NCBI RefSeq assembly: GCF_014805625.2
Contig: NW_023998415.1
Span: 26,825,803 to 26,889,802, forward strand
Direction of reading: 5' to 3'
Length of the DNA stretch: 64,000 bases
Origin: Glossina fuscipes
Taxonomy: Eukaryota; Arthropoda; Insecta; Diptera; Glossinidae
Under the pieces are notes generated by a model, which saw only the letters and a list, made by a program, of their open reading frames with translations, did not search any database and was not told where the DNA came from. Both the position numbers and the translations under genes were made by a program. Shown in pieces: positions 52,236-63,872 of the stretch. How positions within the stretch are numbered: position 1 is the first letter of the stretch; the number at the start of each line of letters is the position of its first letter.

Positions 52236-55200
52236 CTAAAAAAAACGTAAAGAAAAAATATAATAATAATTGAAATTTTTGATTTGAGATGAGTTGACGT
52301 AACGATAAGCCTAAAAGCATGCTAATGCACTCACTTGTATATAAAGATCTTCATTACGTAAGTGTTCAGCAATGAATTCTACCGCCTCGGTAGCTTTACT
52401 GGCCTCCGGTGATAATAGTATGGAATCAGACGATTCACTTTCCCTTCTACACTGATCGCCAAGTCCTAGATCGGCGCCACTATTAACTTTACGATTTATT
52501 TTACAATTTGGATGATGTAAATCGGATAATTCCATAACCTCCATTTTGGACTGCTTACCACCAATGGCACTAATGCGCAACGAAAGCAAATTTTAAGAGA
52601 ATCTTTCAAATTACTTTTCGCTTGCGATACATTACCTAATATGTTTAGGTAATTCGGCCGGTGATCCATACGATGGATGCGGATGAGCTGGCATGCTAAT
52701 GCCTGGCATTTCCATCATCCAACGCAGACGAGTTTTGCGTGGCCGTTTCATTAGCAAAAGGGCAGGTAAATAATGAAGAAAAACTGTACGTATCCACATA
52801 GGCATACGATGGGTACGCGGTCCCCGAAAATTCCAATTAATGATGACCACAGTAACCAAAATTGAGACCGTATTCATGATAAATGTAAACAATAGATACT
52901 TAGCTATTAGTGGCAAAACCAAAGAGGTGGGTGGTAGAATTTTCGACACCAGCAACAAGAACACGACCAGTGATAGTAGAATACTAATGCCCAAGGTAAC
53001 CTAAAACAAAAAAAAATATAGTCCGCAAGCAAAGCAAATATGGGCATGGACATATTTAAATTTATTGAATTCATTTCACTTACTTTCTCGCCCGCTTCTG
53101 CTGGCAAATAAAAAACCAATACGCATAGAAATGATATCAATACTGTTGGCAATATCAAGTTCACAGTATAGAACAATGTCTTACGTCGTATTATAATATA
53201 AAATGTTATATCTGTTTCCGTAGGATGATTACCATCACCTTCGTAAACATTTAGATAGGCAGGCACTTCAATTATATCCCAAGTACCCGATTTCCAATAA
53301 TCCGACAAATCCACAAAATTCTTATTATTATATAACGCTAGCGATACTTGATCTCCGTTAAAAGTCCAAGAACCAAATTTCATTATACAAGTTTGCTGAT
53401 CAAATGGAAAATAGGTGACATCGATGGTACACGAACTTTGATAGATCGCCGGTGGCACCCATAACACTTCACCCGTAGGATAAATTAATACATTAGATTT
53501 GTAGCGCACCTCGTAATTACCGTCAGCACTAGATAAGAAATCCTCATTTAATAATCTTACATTTACATATATATGTACATATACATATATATATATGCAG
53601 ATAATATGCATAGCATATATACGTTCTCTACATAAACATTAATATATATGGAAGTTACGAACGAACCTGACAAGTATGATAAAATGAACGTTTCCTACGC
53701 TTTTCAAATATTCCATTCAGTAAAGAGAAAATGCAAACCAGTAGCAACTTCGATCTCTTCATAATACCGAGTATCGAGAAATATTGGTCAATTGGTCAAT
53801 TGAAGACTTTAGGTAAACTGTGTGCATTCTAGCACTGTGCGTCTGTCTGATGTTACAACACAAGCCATATATAAAAATAATCAAGACTACCATGCGATAA
53901 TTCCAAAATTTACTTATGGCTCCATTTGATAGTTAGTTAAAAATGGGCTAACTTCGTTTACAAGCATATCTAAAATAGCTGAAAACCTAAGATTTCATCA
54001 AAAAGCACAGGATTTTGATTTCTACGAATAAGAAACGTTTTGAATATTACTTACTGATCATCTATCTATGTTATATATATATGTGTGCCAAACTTTAGAT
54101 ATAAAGAAAAGTAGATAGACGAGCGAAAAGAGGGGCTTACGGTCAAGAAAACGGTCAGAGAGATAGACCAACAGAGGAAGGAAAAAAATAAGAAGAAATC
54201 GAATCGAAGATCGTATAAATGGTCATATGGAAAAGCGACCAGACTGACAAACGATCAGGCAAAGAAAGTGATAAAGAGGCGACAGATCGCAAAGGCAGAC
54301 TGTATGGAAAGGGTACCGAAAACGTAGATAATATTAACCAAAAATTAAATCAAAATATGTACCAAAAACCATTTAAAGTATTTCTCAATGCTCACATAAC
54401 AATAAACAAAGAAAAAAAAAAAAAAAAAACGTTATCGTACGCAATATAAAGATTATTTAAGAAGACCTTACTACGGATTCTAAGGCGAACTTCCTAAAAA
54501 GAATTTACTCAACATTTTTAAATACTCCTATTGAGGAGGAGCGTCAGGTTTTCAACGTTACTCAATAAATGTCTAAACTTCACCTTTAATCCTAAGCCCG
54601 CACTACGGGTTTTGTTTTCAGTGAATCGTCAAAAACTCGCAGTTAAGAGGAATCCCATATCTTCGACAGAAAGCTGTTTACAATGCAGATTCGCTTATTT
54701 ATCGAAACAAGTTTTATGTAAGCAAAGAAGATTGCACTCAAACCATATATTTTCTGATTTCGTATTAATATAATCCTCAAAAATTAAATTAAAGTAAGAA
54801 AATTGTATTCGGCTGTGAGCAAATCTTTTACAATGTAAACGTGTCCTACGTGCTATAACTTCCAAAGTCTCTGTGAAATTTGACGGCAATAGCTTCATTT
54901 TTACGGCCAAGAGGATGGTTAAAATAGATATTACACAGACACTATAGACTATACGGGCTTTGGTTCAGTTCGTCGCTCATAAAGACATTATCGGATGTGA
55001 TACTGCGACCACTGTTCTCTGTCTCGATTTTTGGGTCCATTAAGTCCTTTCTTTTCAAAATTGGGAGCTCATGGTAAAATTCGCTAGAAAAACGAAGAGC
55101 ATTGATTTTGACATCATGTAGAACTGTAGACTAACAAAACAAGTTATTTGTTAATTTAAACAAAAAAAACAATTTTTCAAATGACCCTTAAAGACTCAAC

Positions 55201-56122
55201 GTGATCCGCTTAATGTTAATGATCTTATGACAACATAAAAAAGAATGCACAAAGAGTGTGTGCCCGAGATGCTTAATTACTACTTCTAATTGGTCAGATA
55301 TGAGTGATTTTATTTAAATGCCAGAAAAATATCAATACCGTTCGCGTAGTATAGCGCCGCGCAATGAATTTCATACGAGAGTTATGAGATATGGGTAAAA
55401 GCTTTTATTCTTTAAAGTGTCTGAGGAAAGGATACCGCTGGTAACACATTGTAATGAATGTGTTACGCTCTATAGCACAATATATTACCACTAATAGTAC
55501 ACTGTGTATGTATTTTGTTGAAATCTTTCTCAATATATCTTGAATTTTGATAGATTGCTCTAAACTTTCCTACTTTCCTATTTTTCCTATTATTCGGCTC
55601 TTATCCAAAACGAAATGATTGATAATGTTGATGAATAATGTACTCACTTATTGAATAGCACAATGTCCGGCTTCCAAACCTTATCTGGTGGCAAGCGTAA
55701 TACACCAATACCGCCATAATCGGCTTCATCCCATTGCAATTGATAATCGAACCAAACCAAACGTAACCATACGTTTGATTTCATAATTTGATTTTTCTCA
55801 TTCTGGGGGGGAAAGTGTTGTTTGTTTACAACAATAATTATTGTTTTTTTTTGTGGATTTGTTTTTTTTTTTTTTTTTTATTTGTCAATCTCAAAAGCAA
55901 GGCGAGAATCGGGATGAACGAGTGAGTGATAATCACATACGTTTAGAGACATACACACACACGCACGCATACGCACACATTGAGATACGAGTACATGTGG
56001 TTGCAGGGCATAACATGTTATTTCAATGGTATTGTTTTCAGTAAACAAAACGAAGAGAATATTATTGTTATTATTGTATATATGGGTAAGGAGAGGCAAA
56101 TACAATGAGAGAAGAGAAAAAC

Positions 56123-56171
<49 letters not shown>

Positions 56172-56228
56172 CAGAGAGAGACATGTAGACAGTGATTGAG
56201 AGTGACAGCGAGAGAGTATACACACTCT

Positions 56229-56271
<43 letters not shown>

Positions 56272-56389
56272 GTATGCACACGCAAAGCGGGCGATAAGGA
56301 GCAGAGGAGTAAGAACAATTTCATCATTCAAATATTCATTGGTCAATAGTTTACAAGAGAGTTATTTAAATAAAGAGAGAAATAGAGAT

Positions 56390-56441
<52 letters not shown>

Positions 56442-56853
56442 ATAAATATATAAATATTAATAGATATATTTTATAAAATTCTTCATTTATAGTGCCCATG
56501 TGAAGAATTTAACGACGTTATTATCACATGGAACAAAAACTGTTTATTTACAAAAAAAAAAAAAGAAAAAAATATATATTTACATTAATTGAAAATGAAA
56601 TTTCGGTCTTTCGATTTAATATGCATTCCTTTCATTCGTAAAAATTTTATAGGGAAATTGGATTATATACATGGCAAAGACGGGAAAACGAAAAAGGAAG
56701 AATGGAAAATCATACCACGTAACGTATGTTATATGTAAATATCTTTTAACTAGAATGCTCGAAATCAAAATGAAGTCTAATTATTATTTTCTCGTTTTTT
56801 TTTTTTTTTATATTAGGTGTTATAATATCCTTTTGTAGTACATATATGTGTAA

Positions 56854-56892
<39 letters not shown>

Positions 56893-56972
56893 CATATATA
56901 TATATATGTCAGTATATCGTATATCAACATATATATATATATACATATATATATATACACATACATATATCA

Positions 56973-57013
<41 letters not shown>

Positions 57014-57265
57014 CAATATATATAAATATTGTGTGTGATTTTTAGTATCTAACTTTTATTATTTTTTTTCTTTGTTTAACTATTGCGTTATTATTTTATT
57101 TTAAATTATTCAGAAAATGAACACTTACGACATTGATTAGCTGTACGAACGCCAAACCAAATCTTACTCCAACTTTTTGTGTCATATTCTGTACGGGTCG
57201 TATCAATTTGTTATAGCCTCGAAAGAGGTCACGTACCAAGCGCTCTTCATCTTCGGATGCATTTA
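52071..57265 (-). CDS. nAChRbeta1: Nicotinic acetylcholine receptor subunit beta1 (ARD-type), six visible coding exons, 5' partial
   Basis: This is a Cys-loop ligand-gated cation channel subunit of neuronal membranes. Coding exons are 57265-57129, 55802-55648, 53528-53084, 53000-52636, 52569-52335 and 52235-52071, all bounded by GT/AG and phase-compatible. They give 500 codons ending in RIIEIYRGK and TAA. Visible features, numbered from the first visible residue: extracellular ligand-binding domain 1-215 with NMT glycosylation site; loop D WLRLVW near 58-63; Cys-loop Cys131-Cys145 with 13 residues between; TM1 about 216-240; TM2 about 247-265; TM3 about 272-300; a long cytoplasmic loop containing RRES; TM4 about 454-479. 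The loop C region lacks adjacent cysteines, so it is a beta subunit. The sequence agrees with my recollection of Drosophila ARD almost throughout. The signal-peptide exon is missing: the first visible exon begins in phase 1 (second base of a Val codon). Introns 4-6 are tiny (83, 66 and 99 nt), whereas introns 2 and 3 are 1.3 and 2.1 kb. Confidence 0.96.
52335..52569 (-). CDS. nAChRbeta1: nAChRbeta1 cytoplasmic-loop exon
   Basis: The acceptor GCATTAG ends at 52570 and the donor GTGAGT is 52334-52329. It encodes [19 protein letters not shown] through [15 protein letters not shown] to EDLYIQ. The RRES and serine-rich run is a plausible phosphorylation site in the TM3-TM4 loop. The upstream intron is only 66 nt. 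Confidence 0.96.
52636..53000 (-). CDS. nAChRbeta1: nAChRbeta1 exon with TM2, TM3 and start of the cytoplasmic loop
   Basis: The acceptor TTTTAG ends at 53001 and the donor GTAATG is 52635-52630. It starts [20 protein letters not shown] (the pore-lining TM2), then TM3 and the loop to AELPKHI. It ends with two bases of a Ser codon completed in the next exon. Confidence 0.97.
53084..53528 (-). CDS. nAChRbeta1: nAChRbeta1 exon with Cys-loop, loop C region and TM1
   Basis: The acceptor TTATCTAG ends at 53529 and the donor GTAAGT is 53083-53078. The 148 complete codons run from [10 protein letters not shown] to LPAEAGEK. They include the Cys-loop ([15 protein letters not shown]), the [13 protein letters not shown] segment without vicinal cysteines, and TM1. 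Confidence 0.97.
54820..54960 (+). repeat. Short fragment of the dispersed TATACCC-family repeat, within nAChRbeta1 intron 3
   Basis: It contains AATTTGACGGCAATAGCTTC, ATTTTTACGGCCAAGAGGAT and ATTACACAGACAC, matching the middle of the 22.0-kb copy. Confidence 0.55.
55648..55802 (-). CDS. nAChRbeta1: nAChRbeta1 exon with loop D
   Basis: The acceptor CCCCCCAG ends at 55803 and the donor GTGAGT is 55647-55642. It begins [17 protein letters not shown] and ends KPDIVLFN plus two bases of the next Asn. The loop D arginine (CGT at 55763-55761) is the position that is changed to Thr in neonicotinoid-resistant aphids; here the susceptible-type Arg is present. Confidence 0.95.
56090..57011. repeat. 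Dense microsatellite cluster in nAChRbeta1 intron 2
   Basis: GA run (about 56126-56181), CA run (56231-56269), second GA run (56391-56439), and then a TA/TACA-rich block (56858-57011). Apparent open frames across it are Leu-Ser, Cys-Val or Tyr-Ile runs and are not genes. Confidence 0.9.
57129..57265 (-). CDS. nAChRbeta1: nAChRbeta1 first visible coding exon: mature N-terminus
   Basis: The acceptor CAAATAG ends at 57266 and the donor GTAAGT is 57128-57123. It encodes [20 protein letters not shown] onward to QLINV, the start of the mature ligand-binding domain, with an NMT glycosylation sequon. The exon opens two bases into a codon boundary, so an upstream exon must supply the leader and the first base of the Val codon. 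Confidence 0.93.
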
Positions 57266-58859
57266 CTATTTGAATGTTTAAATATTTTTTTTTTTGTTTT
57301 TTTATATAATTTTTTTTTTTTTTTTAAGTTTCATACACACATACAACGCATATGGATTTATAATTTAATTGCATTGCAATGTATATATACATACATACAC
57401 ACAACACATATGTTGAGATAGAGAGAGAAAGAGAGAGAGAAAAAAAACAAATAGTCAAAAAACAAACGTAAAAAAAGAAAATTTGGAACAGAGAAAGATG
57501 CAAAAGTTGATTGTAAGTGACTTATTGTTGCTGTTGCTACCATATATGAGAAAATTCTTAAAGCGAAAACAAAAAATGATAAAGAAATTATAAATAAAAA
57601 GAACTCAAATACAACAAATATAATTTCTAATAATTATTGTTTTAAAAAAAAAAAAAAATTTGAAAAAATTGAAAATAAGTAAAGTCCAAAAAAGTCGTAC
57701 AGATAAAGAAACAAAGACAAAGAAAGAAAGAGAGAGAGAGAGAGCGAGTGATGGAAAGATAGAGAAAGTGAAAAACAAACGAGAAGGAAAGTGATGCCTA
57801 CACAAAATTATGGTTTAACTAAGACTTAGTAAATATATATATGTATATTAATATAAAGTAAAACAATAAATTGTTGCGCTCTTCAATGTAGTAAATGTGC
57901 TTATGGGTGAAAGATGTTTGTCTTCCTTATGATTTATTATAGATACAATGCAAAATAATTTATTGCATAGGCTTTATTGGTGAATAGATTTTGATTCGAA
58001 ATACTAACAGAATAATATATATTATTATTATTTACGTTACGTATTACATAATGTTTAAGTCACATTAACTGAATTAAATGAATAATAAAATTACAATAAA
58101 ACATAAAAAATTACTCAACCTTCATAAGCTAAGCATATGTCGATTTCGACTTAGCCCGTTTAAAATATGCATTTAAGCTACGAAGCTAAAACAGGTTTTT
58201 TTTAATTTCCCTGGTCTCTTACTGAAGAAGAACCTCTTTTCGAAGCAATTGAGATCATTGTGTCATTACTTAGTCCAGTCGACAAAGACAACTTCGAAGA
58301 ATTTTTTAAAATTTAATTTTAAATATTTCCCCAAATTTCGATCACAATATTCGCGAATAATTTTGTGTACATTTCTGCTGTTGAATCAAATCAAATCTAA
58401 TCATCTAAACTCGATGAGTGCTCGCTAGCAATCGTGTCTTTATGGTTTTTTGGTTCATTGACAGCATTTTTCTTGCACGAAATTCAAATATCGGTTACTG
58501 TAAGCAAACAAAATTTGTAGAGAATCCTAGAATACGCTACCGTAGTCATTAAGAGCTTCATCAAGCTAAAAACAGTAAACAATTCACGATATTCTTGGAT
58601 GGAAAGTGTGCGTAACAATTTTTCATTTAATAACATACATAGCTGCAATGTTTAATCAAAAAGGAAAAATTTTTCACACCCTCTAGCTATATAAATTCGA
58701 CAGTTCAAATTTATTTTTCTTGTTTCCCTAAAATATATTTCGTTTTGTGCCACGAGTACTGCAGCGATCCAAAAAATCTCTCTTTGATCGACATGCTTTT
58801 GATAATGGGCAACCAAGCCGGGCGCGTCTCCTATGCATATAACACGACATTGACTGGAA

Positions 58860-59030
58860 CGTAGAGATGAGTGAGAGTGAGAGAGAGAGTGAGGTGAATA
58901 CCTGATCCGTATGTGTTATGCTTTTACCGGGCGAGCGTCTGCTATAGCTACAATTACGTACCGAACGTATCTGAAGTAAGGCTTAAGCACTGAGAATTCA
59001 GCCCGGACATGCCAACTTTATACACTCACT
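58860..59030 (-). mobile_element. SINE family 1 fragment, in presumed nAChRbeta1 intron 1
   Basis: After a GA-rich run it reads CTGATCCGTATGTGTTATGC and then TATAGCTACAATTACGTACC, comparable with GTCTTTACCGACCGAGCAC and CACTATAATTGCGACC parts of the other copies. It is diverged and has no poly-T. Confidence 0.45.
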
Positions 59031-62000
59031 ACGGAACTACTCGGAAAAGCATTTGGAAGGATGGTATGATTACATATTCAATGTAACCAGATATTCCCTC
59101 CTCAAAAGTAAAAAATCCTACAAACAACTCAACGATTGCCCTCGTTGCTAAAGTATTTTTATATTTGTAACAATATATTCGCTTTTTTGTTTAATTTTAG
59201 AGATTAAAGTTTTTATAACGATTTTACCGCGCCCGAAATCAAAAGAATGAAGAACTTTTATTTAATGTTTTCGAGTAAGGGGCCTGTGTTTCTTCGGCAA
59301 TTTTGTAAATGCTTATGAGGCCCGCATGCTAGATGAACCTAAATACATCGATACTCGGCAGTAAACTAAGGACAAGGACTATCTCATCGTTAATAGCAAA
59401 ACAGTTAGGTGCGAGAATTTTTCGCATGCAATTTAGCTTATAGGAATGGGATAAATATATTCAACGATTGTTACACTTTGACTTGTGCTTGTACACTGTT
59501 TCTGGAATTCATGAATTTCGTCTTTGACCAACTCCCATATATATGTATATAGATTTACCACTAAATATTGGCGTTTGACATAGCTGACGTTCGAACTTTT
59601 TCAATTGCCTTGCCTGCAATATTAGTATTCCGAGTGATATAACGTAAGTTAACATATGACTTTCGTTTAATAGAATAAGTATTCTAAAAAAGATCCTTCA
59701 AGAAATATTTGAACCAATTACTCACAAATTATTCAAAGAAGTAAGAATCGGTTCGCTAAAGGAAGGCTTTGATACTTTTTTTGGCTAACCCAACAAAACT
59801 GTTAGCTTTAGATGCATCGTATTCTCAAAGTCCAAAGAATCGGCGATATATATACGTACATCCCAAAAATTATTTATATAAACAAAAGCCAAGAGAGCAA
59901 TTTTACGATTTAAAAATAGACATCAGGTCGATGCAAAAAATACAACGTTCTGTTCTCAATTTCGATTTAAGTCTGCAAAATTTTGGACCGCTCAGCTTTT
60001 GCTTTATAAGTAAAATTTATTCGGAAATCATGCACGAGAAGGCTAATAAACTTGAAAACTAGAAAACTTGTAGTCTTTAATAATCAAATCTCATCTGAAA
60101 AAAGGATCTTAATTAGAAGAAGAACTTTAATTGAGTCCAGGAAAACTCTGGAAAAACTATTTGTTGTCTACTAAACATAGTCTTTCCATACTTTTTTTAT
60201 ATTTAATCTTAATTATGGTATATAGGAAAGAAAAGAGAGAGATAGAGAAACTCGCATATCCAAAACAAAAGCAGAAAAAACTTTTTTAACAATTTAGGTC
60301 AAAGATGGACGCATACAGCTTGGGAGAATTGGTTGATCTGCGATTCATTTGCCTTGATGCCCTATGAAGGAGTAAGCATTTAACAGTAGCGTGGCGCATG
60401 GGATGCGTTGATTATTTGAAAAGTTCTCGGCCTGAATATGAGCTGACGACCCAGCATTTTTGCACAAAAAAATTTGAGCAATACCCTTGGGCATGTGCCA
60501 ACAATTGAGATGTTGTGAGAGTGTAGTTACTTTTCGACAATCGCCAATTCAACTTTGCAGCTGCCTTAGGCTAGACAGATTTCGCACTTTGCATATAAAT
60601 TGGAAGTTAAATGGTATGTCCCTTCATTCATTCGCTTGAAACGAATACATCGTAGATATGCAATCCAACGAATCAAACGTATCCTTTGGAATCAATGGAT
60701 TCATCAAACACTCGCTGTGTTGTGTTTGCAACTTGCCTTCTCTTGGGTACTCATTTACGTAGGCTGGTTAAAAAATGGTTTATTTACTTAATGAAACTAC
60801 TGTAAGAAACGAAAAGTGATTGTGCCAAACAACATATTTAAATGTGGTTAAGCCATGCTCAAGAATTAACTTATGCAAAACAAGTCAAGGAATTCATCAT
60901 CTTGTACTTATTGCTTAGAGAAAAACTAAAAATTCTTTCCTTTTTTTTTTCTTGGTGCTTGATGTTTTTTTTTTTTTTTTTAACCGATTTGGTCTTTTAG
61001 CCATTGCTGTTATGTTTTCGAGCGTAGTTTATAGATTTATTAGCGCGACCCACACTCCAATTTTAACAAATTTATATATGAAGGATTTCAGCTCTGGTTT
61101 TCGTTTGCGTAACTTTTACCATTCCGAGTAAAGACGAGAACAAAACGCAATGGCGGATGGAAAAATCTAATCTGTAGGAAATAACCGAACGCGTCGTATC
61201 CGGTAAGTAGGTATTTCGCCTTCTAGAGAGGGGTTTCCTTTATTAGACTCGACTGTAGCCTTTTTGATATCAAAAAAGAAAATCGAAGACGATCGTCGTA
61301 GACAAGTATACGAATTAGAAATCGATAACAGTTCAGTTTTTCTTTTTTATTTTTAACTATTTTGGCAAGTTTGAGAGGATCTCAGCCTATAAGCCCAGCG
61401 GCCATGAACTTATTCTTCAACTTAATCTGCAAGGATTAGGAAGCGTGAACAACATTTTAGTTGCTTAACTCAATTTTTTCGCCTTTCGCAGCAAAGAGTA
61501 TATAAGTGGATGGGCATAGCCCAATCAACATTAAACGCTATTATCATAAGAATTACATAAATATGTGTATGCATATACATATATAGTTAAGATTCCAATG
61601 TAAAATTTCTGATGCCTACAGCAAAAATATTGTAGAACAAAACAACTGTCTCTTACATTCATATATGAATTTTTCTACTCTTTAATGTAAAAAAATAGTC
61701 TCCATTTTTTTCTTTACTAGCTTTCTTAACTGATTCGCATGTAAACTGAATAAAACAAAATTTGCTTCCTGCAAAGTTTCCAAAGATACTCGCGTAGTAA
61801 TTAGTAATTGTACTCAAGCAATATTAGACCAAAATTAGGAGATTGGAAAATACATCGTTCGAAAAAAGAGAAATAGCATAAGAGAGAAAAGTGTTAAGAG
61901 GATATGAAAATGAAAATAAAAAGCATTGCAATGCAGGCTTAAAAATAATCGAATCGATTTAATGGCAATCAAATGTGTAAATATTAAGAAGAGATAAAAA

Positions 62001-63101
62001 TAGCGTTACAAAGTAAAAAAAAGCATTCACCTTGAGACGAATTTTGAATACCCACCACCTAACAAAAATATGAAAAACTGATTTAGCTAAACTGATTAGC
62101 TAAAATTACAAGAAACTAAAATTTTCGATTGATATCCTCGTTGAAAGGACATAAGCTACTGACAACCGGAAAATGTGAGTTCAGTCTCTCTTGAGAAAGC
62201 TTTTAAACTCTTATAAGCGCACCAAGTCCATATTCATGACAAATTTGTCAAAGACAGCGAATGGCGTGTATATATGTGGTTGCATGCTTTCTCGTAATTT
62301 AAAGAGGTATGAATGAAAGGACAATTAAACGAAAAGACGAGCCGACAAAGACAAATGCAAGTGCAATTGCACGCAAAGACAAAATGATAGCCAGATTAAA
62401 TTATATCTTAGGGGGAAATCCAATGCTCCCGGGTTTTACAGTCGCTTTGGCAATTATTTCCAACACATGACGGTGGGTATTGCAAGGAAAGGAGGAAGGT
62501 GAAATATAATAAAAAGGAACAATAACAAAACAAAAAAAAAAAACAAAAAAAAGAAACCAAAAAAAATATCTTTCGTATTTCAACAAGTAAGTTAGTTACA
62601 AAACATAGTGACAATGATGGGAGGCGTCTGCTAACTATGCATAACAATTTCAGTTTTTCCACTCAAAGATACTAAGACTGAAGGTGCTTTTTTTGATGTT
62701 ATGTGAAGGGAGTATTATATCTTTACCAAAAAAATTGTGTGACGAAAACCAAAAATAAAAGAATAAGTTTAAAAAGAGAAAAACGAAATTTTTCGTTATT
62801 TCCTTTCTCTGGAGATGAGAGTCTTTATGCTTTTTTCATTGCCCCGAATTATCTTCGGTTATCAGAAGGAGTATGAGTTAAGATTCGGCAGTTGATACAG
62901 AAATCTCTTATATTATATTCATTTAAAAAATGTTAATTTATAAGATACTCGTATGATTATTGTTTTTGCCTTTATTTTTTGTTATACAAAATGTTGTGAT
63001 GATGTCGAGAAATGGGTGACAATATTAAATTTTTACTGTTATCATCTGTAGTTATAATAAATCTACTAATAATTAAATATTATTTTATATATATATAAAT
63101 A

Positions 63102-63143
<42 letters not shown>

Positions 63144-63377
63144 CCTCGTAATATTCTCCACATTTCCACTTTTAGATCCTAAATATTCCTATAGAGATTT
63201 CAACAAATTTTACAACTTTGTAAAATTCCCTAAAACGCCGCCTAAAACGTATAATGCCGTATAAAAAATTTTTAATTTGCAATTTTATTCTCATTTCTCC
63301 TCTCCCGAAATTCAACGCAGTGTATTGACAGGGCAGAGTAAAAGAGCGAAAGCGAGAGAAAGAGATACAATGAGAGA

Positions 63378-63392
<15 letters not shown>

Positions 63393-63417
<25 letters not shown>

Positions 63418-63470
63418 GAGAGAGATTGTGTGAGAGAGAGAGAGAGGGAGAGAGAGAGAGAGAGATCGGG
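63393..63470. repeat. (GA)n microsatellite
   Basis: Long imperfect GA run, interrupted by TGTG. The Ser-Leu and Arg-Glu frames over it are spurious. Confidence 0.9.
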
Positions 63471-63836
63471 AGAATCAATTTCTCGGCTTTACACAGCAAC
63501 GTGGGTGTATTTGTTCCTCCTTTTCTATTTTTTTTTTTTTTTGATATATTTTGTGTATGCTTGGGTGTATCGTGGAAAACTTTGACAAATTTTAAAATCG
63601 TTTTTTTTTTGGCATTTTAAAAAATTGTCAAAGTTTTCTTAATTTGTATTTCAACAATTTGTTTATGTTAGAAAAAAATCAAATCATTGGTATTTAGTTT
63701 TTGTTATTGTTGTTGTTATTATAATTGTTGTTGTTGTTGTTGTTGTTGTTGTATAACACAAAGTTATCATCCTTTTTTTTTGAAGTTGTAGGAAACTGTT
63801 ATATAACACACGCTAAATAAGTAAATATAATTTCTT

Positions 63837-63872
<36 letters not shown>

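Noticed and set aside
55878..56476. Open frames up to 149 codons across GA and CA tracts
   Set aside because: They lie inside nAChRbeta1 intron 2 and consist mainly of simple-repeat translation.
59769..60062. A 97-codon plus-strand frame within presumed nAChRbeta1 intron 1
   Set aside because: Lys/Tyr/Asn-rich composition as expected of AT-rich DNA, with no signal peptide, motif or splice partner seen.
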